Positions 16,354 to 23,816 of a stretch of DNA of 64,000 nt are shown in pieces. The notes under the pieces were generated by a model. That model was given only the letters and a program-made list of their open reading frames with translations. It made no database searches and was not told the DNA's origin. Each line of letters opens with the position of its first letter. Positions within the stretch are counted from its first letter, which is position 1. This DNA comes from JAJDFU01 sp964640855 (GTDB lineage: Bacteria > Bacteroidota > Bacteroidia > Chitinophagales > Saprospiraceae). The stretch is from positions 1-64,000 of the forward strand of contig CAZXIX010000007.1 in NCBI GenBank assembly GCA_964640855.1, read 5' to 3'. Made by a program: the position numbers and the translations under genes.

Positions 16354-17145
16354 CTAGGCCATGGCTTGGTCGTAACGGTACAATTTCAAGGCCTCAATAA
16401 TGTGGATCAGCTTTTCGGCGTATTTCGGGTCCGTTGCGTATCCGGCGCGTTTCAATTCATGAGCCCAGGCCTTGTAATCGGTTTTTCCCAGGCGAAATAG
16501 ACGGCGATAGCGCTTGCCTTTTAAAAATTCGGAATGATATCGATAGCTTTCTTCCGCCGAGCCAAACACCCGGAACATATCGTAGGCATCGTCATCGGCA
16601 TAATTTCGACAGGTGCAACCCCGGCACTTCGATTTACATTTGATCCCGAAATGATTATGGGACTCTTTGGCCAACCGGCTGCCTCCCGCGTCGGATTCCA
16701 AAAGTCCCTGGGCCAACGTAATGCTGGCCGGTATGCCGTGTTGCTTCATTTCCCGGACCGCAATCGGACCAAATTCTTCCAGATAGGCCTTCAGGATCCG
16801 CAACTTCTCCTGAATGATGGCGGAAGAAACTCCTTTTCTCTTCAGGTAATGCTTACCCAACACGACACTCATATTGTAAATCTGGTCAGCCTGTTCTTGC
16901 TCGGCGGGGCTTAAGTTGTTTTTTCGATCCGTACGGCCACGGCCGATGCGGGATTCCAGTACCGCCGGCAAGGCTTGGGCGTCTTCTCGCTGGACCACCT
17001 CGGGAATGGCCAGAAGTTTGAAGTTCAGGGAAATGTCTTTTTGGAATACCAACCAGGCGAAACAGGCCAGGATAACCGCCTTCAATACGATATCGAGATG
17101 CGCAAATCCGCCTTTGGCCCAGGAGTCTATAGGGTGCGAATCCAT
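16354..17145 (-). CDS. membrane-anchored glucosaminidase (GH73/FlgJ-like)
   Basis: 263 residues. One N-terminal transmembrane helix (about residues 18-36, in VLKAVILACFAWLVF), then a linker, then a mannosyl-glycoprotein endo-beta-N-acetylglucosaminidase-type domain with IPASITLAQGLLESDAG (catalytic Glu in LLESDAG), SHNHFGIKCK and the YRYHSEFLKG and YATDPKYAEKLI segments. It should cleave GlcNAc linkages in peptidoglycan from the periplasmic side. A four-Cys cluster (KCKSKCRGCTC) in the domain is typical of Bacteroidota versions and may form disulfides. It is transcribed from a near-perfect promoter 17 bases upstream. GlcNAc kinase lies divergently next to it, consistent with cell-wall sugar recycling. 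Confidence 0.9.
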   Translation of the reverse strand: MDSHPIDSWAKGGFAHLDIVLKAVILACFAWLVFQKDISLNFKLLAIPEVVQREDAQALPAVLESRIGRGRTDRKNNLSPAEQEQADQIYNMSVVLGKHYLKRKGVSSAIIQEKLRILKAYLEEFGPIAVREMKQHGIPASITLAQGLLESDAGGSRLAKESHNHFGIKCKSKCRGCTCRNYADDDAYDMFRVFGSAEESYRYHSEFLKGKRYRRLFRLGKTDYKAWAHELKRAGYATDPKYAEKLIHIIEALKLYRYDQAMA

Positions 17146-17161
17146 GTTTGTTATTTTTTCT

Positions 17162-17193
17162 CAAACATAAAACATTTTGTTTTAAAAATCAAA
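17162..17193 (-). promoter_or_regulatory. Bacteroidota-type promoter, perfect match
   Basis: On the minus strand TTTG (17193-17190), a 20-base spacer, and TATGTTTG (17169-17162) match the consensus exactly. The glucosaminidase ATG at 17145 leaves a leader of only about 10 bases. Confidence 0.75.
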
Positions 17194-17257
17194 CATCAAA
17201 TTCTCCTAACTTCCGTCCGAATAGAGACTACGGGCTATTTTCTTAATTTCGCACACC

Positions 17258-18130
17258 ATGATTTTAATTGCAGATAGCGGATCTACCAAGACGGATTGGC
17301 TGGGTATGGATAAGGGCTCAGTGACTTATCAAGGCCAGACCCCTGGCCTGAATCCGGTACTGCTTTCCACGCAGAAGATCCGGGAGCACATGGCCGAAGG
17401 TTTTCCTTCGGACTTCCCTTTTGGAGGCGTCCGAGAACTTCATTTCTACGGTTCGGGATGTGGATCCGCCGAGCGTCGTCAAACGGTGTCCCAGGCACTG
17501 GAGGCCCAATTCCCCCAGGCCGGCATTCGGGTGGATCACGATCTGACGGGAGCTGCCAGAGCCACCTGCGGCAACGAACCGGGGATCGTCTGCATTCTGG
17601 GAACCGGAGCGAATTGCGGCCTGTACGACGGCACCGCCATCCTGGATCAAATGTTTAGCCTGGGATATCTGCTCGGCGACGAAGGCGCCGGCGTGGACCT
17701 CGGCAAACGCCTGGTCCGTGACCGCTATTACGAACGCCTGCCTGCCGAACTGGCGCAAGCCTTCGACCGCTTCTTCCTGGCTCTTACCGGGGGGGGCCCA
17801 AAAAACATTGTGGACGCAGTCTACCGGGCGGATTCACCTCCCCGTTTCCTGGCTTCGTTCGTTCCTTTTTTATATGATCGCAAGGAAAATGAAACCGTTC
17901 GATCTTTGGTCCGCGAGGCTTTTCAATCCTTTCTGACCTATCATGTCATTCCATACCCCCAGGCCGGGTCCCTTCCCATACACTTTGTGGGTTCGGTGTC
18001 CTGCCTTTTCCGGGATATCCTGGAAGAACTTCTGGATGAGTTCAGGCTGCATCCCGGCGAATGGGTACAACGACCGATATTAGCCCTGGCCCGATACCAC
18101 ACAAAACAGAAAAACGAAAAACAGAAATGA
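17258..18130 (+). CDS. N-acetylglucosamine kinase (BadF/BadG family)
   Basis: 290 residues of the ASKHA fold: phosphate-1 loop ADSGSTKTDW at the N-terminus, VDHDLTGAARA, phosphate-2 loop CILGTGANCGLYDG, then GYLLGDEGAGVDLGK and the adenosine motif HFVGSVSCLFRD. This is the bacterial GlcNAc-kinase-like branch; it would make GlcNAc-6-phosphate from recovered amino sugar. The stop overlaps the pfkA start as ATGA, so translation is coupled. The glucosaminidase next door supplies a possible source of substrate. Sugar specificity is inferred. Confidence 0.88.
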   Translation: MILIADSGSTKTDWLGMDKGSVTYQGQTPGLNPVLLSTQKIREHMAEGFPSDFPFGGVRELHFYGSGCGSAERRQTVSQALEAQFPQAGIRVDHDLTGAARATCGNEPGIVCILGTGANCGLYDGTAILDQMFSLGYLLGDEGAGVDLGKRLVRDRYYERLPAELAQAFDRFFLALTGGGPKNIVDAVYRADSPPRFLASFVPFLYDRKENETVRSLVREAFQSFLTYHVIPYPQAGSLPIHFVGSVSCLFRDILEELLDEFRLHPGEWVQRPILALARYHTKQKNEKQK

Positions 18131-19113
18131 GTAAAACGATTAAGAAAATTGCCGTCCTGACCTCAGGCGGAGACGCTCCCGGTATGAATGCCTCCATTCG
18201 GGCCGTCGTGCGTACCGGTGCTTTTCACGGGCTGCAGGTTTACGGAATTAATCGGGGCTATGAGGGTTTGATAGAAAGCAAATTCAACCTGATCGACGTG
18301 CGGGAAGTGGGTAACATCATTCACCGGGGCGGCACCTTTTTGAAAACGGCTCGCAGCGAACGCTTCCGCACCAAAGAAGGCCGGCATCAAGCCTATGAGT
18401 CCTTTCTGGCCTACGAAGTGGATGCCGCCATCGTCATCGGTGGAGACGGGACGCTCACCGGCGCCAAAATCTTTACCGAGGAGTACCCCGACATTCCGTT
18501 CATTGGCATCCCAGGCACCATTGACAACGACCTCTTCGGCACCGATACAACGATCGGATTCGACACCGCCTGCAATACGGCCATAGAAGCGGTCGATCGC
18601 ATCCGCGACACGGCCGACTCCCACAATCGGCTGTTTTTTATCGAAGTCATGGGCAGACACTCCGGCTACATTGCCCTCCATACCGCCATTGGAGGAGGGG
18701 CGAGTAACGTGCTCATCCCCGAAACCGATACCACGGTAGAACAACTCGTAGATAAATTGAAAAGGGATGCCCGAAGAAAAAAGTTATTCAGCCTGGTAGT
18801 AGTTGCCGAAGGGAACAAAAACGGCGGCGCGGCGGAAATCGCCCGGAAAGTGAAGGAAAATCTGGACACCTACGAAATCAAAGTGACCATTATCGGGCAC
18901 CTTCAACGAGGGGGCGCCCCTTCCAGCTTTGACCGCGTACTCGCCAGTAAGCTGGGTTACGGAGCCGTAGAGGGACTCTTGAACGGAGAGCACAACAAAA
19001 TGGTGGGTTTGGTCAACAACAAGCTCAAATACACTCCCTTCGACGAAGTCATCGGCAATACAACCTCACCCGATGCTACCTGGATACGGCTGGCGGATGT
19101 ACTGTCCGTCTAA
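18127..19113 (+). CDS. pfkA: ATP-dependent 6-phosphofructokinase
   Basis: 328 residues from ATG 18127. Conserved elements: SGGDAPGMNASIR at the N-terminus, GGDGT (105-109), GIPGTIDNDL with the catalytic Asp (133), RHSG and GHLQRGG. Glycine within GGDGT points to ATP rather than pyrophosphate as phosphate donor. It commits fructose-6-phosphate to glycolysis. Coupled to the GlcNAc kinase by a four-base overlap, which joins amino-sugar recovery to glycolysis. Its last 38 bases overlap the convergent membrane-protein gene. Confidence 0.95.
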   Translation: MSKTIKKIAVLTSGGDAPGMNASIRAVVRTGAFHGLQVYGINRGYEGLIESKFNLIDVREVGNIIHRGGTFLKTARSERFRTKEGRHQAYESFLAYEVDAAIVIGGDGTLTGAKIFTEEYPDIPFIGIPGTIDNDLFGTDTTIGFDTACNTAIEAVDRIRDTADSHNRLFFIEVMGRHSGYIALHTAIGGGASNVLIPETDTTVEQLVDKLKRDARRKKLFSLVVVAEGNKNGGAAEIARKVKENLDTYEIKVTIIGHLQRGGAPSSFDRVLASKLGYGAVEGLLNGEHNKMVGLVNNKLKYTPFDEVIGNTTSPDATWIRLADVLSV

Positions 19114-20020
19114 ACCGGAAACCCAGCCAGAAAGCCAGGGCTAAGGGCACCAGTCCGTGAGGTAGTCGAAAAACGGTCTCCGGCAGCCATTGATGCACAA
19201 CATAGCCTACGGGGCCCATATCCCAATGGGCGACCAGGCGCGCTAGAGCTGTGGCCAGTCCCCACAGCACGCAATACCAGGCTCCTACTCTTCCCAGGAC
19301 CCCGCCTGCCAAAAGCAAGGCTGCAGCAATGAAATCGGCAACCCCCATGATCAGAAGAAATTGCCGCGCTCCGGATTCATCGACCCCAAGTATGGCCATG
19401 GTCATATTGAGAAAATTTCCCGGAGTAGGAAGTACATGGGCCGCAAAAAGGCCGTGTCCGATAAAAGTGGCCGCTACGGCCAATTGAAATCCAACCCGCC
19501 AGTTGAGCTTAAGCCCGAAGCGGGCGGTAGCAAATAGTAAAAAAGGCAGGCTGACCTGTATGGCCAGCTCCATGGCCTGAGCCCAGGGGGGAAAACTGCC
19601 CTTGATCTGGGCCAGCGCCATCAAAAAAACAAAGAACCCTCCTCCAAGCAGCGCCAGATTCCTCCACCGGACCCGGGTCCAGAAAAAAGTCAGGCAAAGA
19701 GCACAGAGGAGCAGAAAAACACCGACCGCTTGGGCCCCGATCGTAACCCATCGGTCCACTTGCAAATTGGTGGCGAAAGCATCCCAGCTTCCCCCAAACC
19801 AGGTCAGAATGGGTTCCATCCATCCTTGATCCCACAAGACCGAACGGTAAGGGGTATCCCAAAAGATGTGCTGCCATCCCCTGCCCAGGAACAGCGCTAC
19901 AGCCCCCACACGAAGGATACGGAGGATCAGGTCAACGGGAAGATCAGCCCATCCCCGGGTCACTACAATGCCGGAAGTCAGCGAGGCCGAAGACGGTTCT
20001 TTGATCGGTCTGGAAGCCAT
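19076..20020 (-). CDS. polytopic membrane protein, DoxX-like in part
   Basis: 314 residues with about eight hydrophobic segments, many Trp and Gly residues in them, and a basic C-terminus (FRFRRTVHP). The first segment (VGAVALFLGRGWQHIFW) and a second similar segment (VAATFIGHGLFAAHV) both carry the G-R/H-G pattern of DoxX-type proteins, suggesting an internal duplication. No catalytic residues can be named and I do not assign a function. It begins about 66 bases after the prfB stop on the same strand and overlaps the end of pfkA by 38 bases. Confidence 0.65.
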   Translation of the reverse strand: MASRPIKEPSSASLTSGIVVTRGWADLPVDLILRILRVGAVALFLGRGWQHIFWDTPYRSVLWDQGWMEPILTWFGGSWDAFATNLQVDRWVTIGAQAVGVFLLLCALCLTFFWTRVRWRNLALLGGGFFVFLMALAQIKGSFPPWAQAMELAIQVSLPFLLFATARFGLKLNWRVGFQLAVAATFIGHGLFAAHVLPTPGNFLNMTMAILGVDESGARQFLLIMGVADFIAAALLLAGGVLGRVGAWYCVLWGLATALARLVAHWDMGPVGYVVHQWLPETVFRLPHGLVPLALAFWLGFRFRRTVHPPAVSR

Positions 20021-20086
20021 TCAAGCAAAATAGAGAATTTTTCAGATCCAATCGCAAGGACTCCCAACAAAAGGCCTACGCGATCC

Positions 20087-21179
20087 TTACTCGACAGCTT
20101 CCGGGCTGTCGTGCATCAGCCAGGCTTTCAGGAAGGGTTCCAGGTCACCATCCAGGACCGCATCCACCTGGGAAGTCTGGTGATTGGTCCGATGATCTTT
20201 CACCCTTCGGTCGTCCAACACATAGCTCCGGATCTGAGACCCCCATTCATTGGCCATTTTGCCGGCTTCGATCTCCTTCTTTTCCGAGCGCTGTTTTTCC
20301 AACTCAAGCTCATACAAACGGGACTTCAGCATTTGCAGGGCTTTGTCGCGGTTCATGTGCTGAGAGCGCTCTTGCTGACATTCCACCACGATCCCGGAAG
20401 GAAGGTGCCGCACCCGCACGGCGGATTCGGTCTTATTGACGTGCTGCCCGCCTGCGCCGCTGGACCGGAAAGTATCCCACTCCAGGTCGGCCGGATTAAC
20501 TTCCACTTCGATCCGCTCATCCACCATGGGGTGGACAAATACGGAAGAGAAAGAGGTCATGCGTTTCCCCTGGGCATTGAAGGGGCTTACCCTTACCAGC
20601 CGGTGCACGCCGTTCTCCCCTTTGAGCAATCCGTAAGCAAAGTCCCCTTTGATCTCCAAAGAGGCATTTTTCACGCCGGCCACGTCGCCATCCTGCCGGT
20701 TCAGTTCACTCACCTTGAATCCCTGGCGTTCGGCCCACATGGTGTACATGCGCAGCAGCATGGCCGACCAGTCGTTGCTTTCCGTGCCGCCGGCTCCGGA
20801 GTTGATCTCCAGGATGGCTCCCAGTTCATCCTCCTGCTTATTGAGGGTGGATTTGAATTCCAGGTCGTCTGTAGCTGCCATGGCTTTCTGGTGTGCTCCT
20901 TCAACTTCCTCTTCCGAAGTTTCGCCGGATTCCAGAAATTCCTGGAGCACCTCCACGTCTTCGAGCAGGGCTTTGACCTCCTCGTATTGCCGGACCCAGC
21001 TCTTGTGGCTTTTCAGGGTCTTCATTACTTTTTCAGCTTCCTCCGGATTATTCCAAAAGTTGGGATCCAGGGTAAGCTGCTCGTTCTCTTCGATTTGGAT
21101 CAGACGTTCATCGACGTCAAAGATACCTCCTTAGCGAAGCCATGCGATCCTTCAGGTCCTTCAGTTGATCGGTTGTCAT
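20087..21179 (-). CDS. prfB: peptide chain release factor 2 with programmed +1 frameshift
   Basis: Recognises UGA/UAA and releases the finished peptide. The frame starts at ATG 21179 and reads 20 codons (MTTDQLKDLKDRMASLRRYL) to an in-frame TGA at 21119-21117. Skipping the T gives GAC and continues as VDERLIQIEENEQ to the stop at 20087, in total about 363 residues, the normal RF2 length. The domain order is complete: helical domain 1, PCRF domain with INSGAGGTES, the SPF anticodon-like tripeptide (RVSPFNAQG) and the catalytic GGQ loop (SGAGGQHVNKTES). Translation is autoregulated by RF2 level through the frameshift. Confidence 0.97.
21116..21131 (-). promoter_or_regulatory. prfB programmed frameshift signal
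   Basis: On the minus strand AGGAGG (21131-21126) lies three bases before CTT TGA C. This is the classical RF2 signal: the internal Shine-Dalgarno-like sequence at short spacing plus slow UGA decoding pushes the ribosome +1 from CTT to TTT. Confidence 0.95.
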
Positions 21180-21286
21180 GGACAGATTGGTTTTGGGTTC
21201 ACAAATAAATTCCGCACGGAAACCTGATAACCCCTTAAGCGAATAAGGGAGTTCCCAATATATAACGCCAAAAATCCTTTTCGGAT

Positions 21287-22141
21287 TTAGGAGTCGATCC
21301 GGACCAGCTTGACGTAGAAGACCAGGTCGGTACGAGGCGGAATGCCGCCGCGACCATTTTCGCCGTAAGCCATCTCATAAGGAATGAAGAGTACGGCCTC
21401 GGTTCCCTCTTTTAGCAGAGGTATACCTTTGGCCCATCCTTCAATGACGTTTCCTTCTTTTCCGAGTTGAAAGCTGTAAGGTTCTCCCCGTGTAAAAGAG
21501 TTGTCAAACATGCGTTCGTCGGCAAAAATCCCGTAGTAATCCACGCTGACCATGGCCGTATCGCCCGGGTAGGCCCCACTGCCTTCTGCCAGAATGTAAT
21601 ATCCCAGGCTGTCCGGGGTATACTGAACTCCCTCCAGGGTACCCTCCTGATATTGCGCGTTCACCTCTTCCAAACGGGTGACGGCTCCTCCGGTGAATTC
21701 TTCGTCCGTCCGGATTTCCAGCAGTTCCAGATCCACGTAAAAGACGCTGTCGTCCGGGAAATCCTGCGTAGCCTGCATGGCTATGGCCGGAGCCAGAGAA
21801 TCAAAGGGGATGGCAATAGAGGCGGAATCCCCCGGGCTCAGTTTCATCAACACTTCGAAAACGGCATTCGGATTCCCGTCGGCATCCATCTCCTCACCGG
21901 TGATCCGGTAACTGGGAGTCGGCGCCATGGGGTTGTTCTTGGTGCTGGACAACTCCCGATCCCCTACCCTTTGGGCAAAATGGTAAAAAACCCAATCTCC
22001 GGTTTGGGGTTTTTCCGTGCCGCCGGCCGAGTACAATTCATAGGGGTAGCCTCCTTCGGTGTACTGGGTCTTGGACCCGGATTCACAGGCCAGCAAACCC
22101 ATGACCATCAGGGCGGCCAGAAAAAAGTGTGATCGTCTCAT
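21287..22141 (-). CDS. FKBP-type peptidyl-prolyl isomerase lipoprotein
   Basis: 284 residues from ATG 22141, which yields the lipoprotein signal MRRSHFFLAALMVMGLLAC; a longer frame adds only unrelated sequence. The C-terminal half (about 165-284) is a normal FKBP domain: VSVDYYGIFADERMFDNSF, FQLGKEGNVIEGWAKGIPLL, FIPYEMAYGENGRGGIPPRTDLVF. The N-terminal half has a weaker copy of the same layout (GDWVFYHFAQRVGDRELSST ... FEVLMKLSPGDSASIAIPFD), probably a degenerate second FKBP unit. It assists folding at the envelope. It starts 19 bases after the DHH gene stop. Confidence 0.9.
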   Translation of the reverse strand: MRRSHFFLAALMVMGLLACESGSKTQYTEGGYPYELYSAGGTEKPQTGDWVFYHFAQRVGDRELSSTKNNPMAPTPSYRITGEEMDADGNPNAVFEVLMKLSPGDSASIAIPFDSLAPAIAMQATQDFPDDSVFYVDLELLEIRTDEEFTGGAVTRLEEVNAQYQEGTLEGVQYTPDSLGYYILAEGSGAYPGDTAMVSVDYYGIFADERMFDNSFTRGEPYSFQLGKEGNVIEGWAKGIPLLKEGTEAVLFIPYEMAYGENGRGGIPPRTDLVFYVKLVRIDS

Positions 22142-22160
22142 ATGTCTGATTTCTTCTTTG

Positions 22161-23168
22161 TTAAGAATGTTGTAATTCGGATTTATAATCGTGCAGGATC
22201 TCTTTGAGCCGGCGCAATGTGATTTCCAGATTTTTAAAGGAAGATCCACCGGCGGCATTTTTGTGCCCTCCCCCCTTGAAATGTTTCCGGGCAATCTCCT
22301 GCACCGAAAAATCCCCCTTGCTTCGGAGAGAAAGCTTTACAATGGTTGGCTGCTCCGTGATAAAAACAGCCATTTTAACCTTGCGGATCTTCAATAGATA
22401 ATTTACAATGCCTTCTGTATCGCCTCTTTGGATATCAAAATGGGCATAATCTTCTTTGGTCAACCAGATGATACCGGTGTGATACTCCGGAAGGATTTCC
22501 ATGCGATTGGCCAGGCAATGCCCCAGCAATCGAAGATGCTTTTCCTCAAGACTATTGAAAATGAGGTCTTGCAGATGGTAATCATCCACCCCTAACTCCA
22601 GCAGGCCGGATACCACCTCGAACAAATGAGGCGAGGTCCCGTATTTGAATGAACCCGTATCCGTAACAATCCCCGTATACAGGCAATCGCCTATCTTTCG
22701 ATCCAACAGGAGTTTCCAGCCCATCAAACCGACAAAATCAAATACCAGTTCGCAGGTACTGCTGGCATCTGTCCGGCTCAGTTGATAATCTGCGAAGGGT
22801 TCGGGATACAAATGGTGATCGATAAGTACAAAGGGCATCTTAAGGTCTTGGATGAATTCCCCTACCTTATCGATCCGGTCCAGGGAGTTGAAATCCAGGC
22901 AGAAAATGATCTCCGCTTTTTTCAGGTAGCCCTGGCAAGCCTCCGGTTCATTATCCCAGATCAGGATGTCGTCCGCTCCGTTGAGAAAGTGGAGGAATTC
23001 AGGAAACTCGGAGGGACTGACAATATGGACCGTATGACCCTGTTTTTGCAACAGAAGAGCCAGGGCCAAAGAAGACCCGATTGCATCACCGTCCGGATTC
23101 CGGTGCGTGGTGATCACAATGTCCCTGGGGACATTCAGCAATTGTTTAAGCCCTAGGATATTTTCCAT
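22161..23168 (-). CDS. DHH/DHHA1 phosphoesterase (NrnA-like)
   Basis: 335 residues from ATG 23168 (MENILGLKQLL); the longer open frame runs into the ndk promoter region. DHH domain: THRNPDGDAIGSSLA, FCLDFNSLDRID, LIDHHLYPEPF, TGIVTDTGSFKYG with metal-binding Asp/His residues; DHHA1 domain: RKHFKGGGHKNAAGGS. This is the layout of NrnA-type enzymes, which hydrolyse short RNA fragments (nanoRNA) and 3'-phosphoadenosine 5'-phosphate. First gene of a two-gene run with the FKBP lipoprotein, divergent from ndk. Confidence 0.9.
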   Translation of the reverse strand: MENILGLKQLLNVPRDIVITTHRNPDGDAIGSSLALALLLQKQGHTVHIVSPSEFPEFLHFLNGADDILIWDNEPEACQGYLKKAEIIFCLDFNSLDRIDKVGEFIQDLKMPFVLIDHHLYPEPFADYQLSRTDASSTCELVFDFVGLMGWKLLLDRKIGDCLYTGIVTDTGSFKYGTSPHLFEVVSGLLELGVDDYHLQDLIFNSLEEKHLRLLGHCLANRMEILPEYHTGIIWLTKEDYAHFDIQRGDTEGIVNYLLKIRKVKMAVFITEQPTIVKLSLRSKGDFSVQEIARKHFKGGGHKNAAGGSSFKNLEITLRRLKEILHDYKSELQHS

Positions 23169-23249
23169 TCGAGTCGGCCGCGAAGTTGCCAAAAAACGCT
23201 CAGTCCACCAAAAATGATTCTCTTCCCCAAATGTACCCCCGGCATTACT

Positions 23250-23257
23250 TACATTTG
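23250..23257 (+). promoter_or_regulatory. -7 element (TACATTTG) for ndk
   Basis: A perfect TAnnTTTG match 87 bases before the ndk ATG, in the divergent region. No clear TTTG is seen at the right distance upstream. Confidence 0.4.
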
Positions 23258-23343
23258 CAGCGTTTTTAAAAATCAACCGCAAGCAAACCCGATCAAAACC
23301 CGGAAACCGGAATGGTTTTGTAAGTCAAAAAAAACGAAATACC

Positions 23344-23769
23344 ATGGCTGGCAATCGCACATTCACCATGATCAAGCCCGATGCTGTAAAAGCAGGACAT
23401 ATCGGTGCCATTCTTCATCAGATCAACGAGGCGGGTTTTCGCATCGTCTCCCTGAAACTGACGCATCTCTCCCCCGAAAAGGCCGGGGAATTTTATGCCG
23501 TTCACAAAGAGCGCCCCTTTTATGGGGAACTGGTTTCTTTCATGAGCTCCGGACCGATCGTCGCGGCTATTCTGGAAAAAGATAATGCGGTCGAAGATTT
23601 TCGGAAATTGATCGGGGCCACCAATCCCGCTGAAGCCGCTCCGGGCACCATTCGGGCCAAATACGCCACCAGCATCGGAGAAAACGCCATTCACGGTGCC
23701 GATAGCGATGAGAATGCCGCTATCGAGGGGAATTTCCACTTCCCGGGCACCGAGATGTTCCATTATTAA
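23344..23769 (+). CDS. ndk: nucleoside diphosphate kinase
   Basis: 141 residues, standard length. Starts NRTFTMIKPDAVKAG; the phosphorylated His lies in NAIHGADS, with ERPFYGELVSFMSSGP and GTIRAKYA nucleotide-binding segments. It transfers the gamma phosphate between NTPs and NDPs. A stand-alone gene between the divergent DHH gene and convergent mutS2. The 47 bases after the stop contain a GC hairpin (CCGGGCA/TGCCCGG) without a clear T tract. Confidence 0.97.
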   Translation: MAGNRTFTMIKPDAVKAGHIGAILHQINEAGFRIVSLKLTHLSPEKAGEFYAVHKERPFYGELVSFMSSGPIVAAILEKDNAVEDFRKLIGATNPAEAAPGTIRAKYATSIGENAIHGADSDENAAIEGNFHFPGTEMFHY

Positions 23770-23816
23770 TATCGGTACGGCTCCGGGCAAGGCGGAGTCC
23801 CTGCCCGGGCCCTGCC

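Noticed and set aside
19730..21208. Long plus-strand reading frame (492 codons) across prfB
   Set aside because: It is antisense to prfB, whose minus-strand protein is unmistakable. The frame has no start context, no family resemblance, and arises from GC-biased codons of the real gene.
23785..23812. Terminator between ndk and mutS2
   Set aside because: CCGGGCA/TGCCCGG can form a hairpin, but no T tract follows on either strand, so it is not listed as a terminator.
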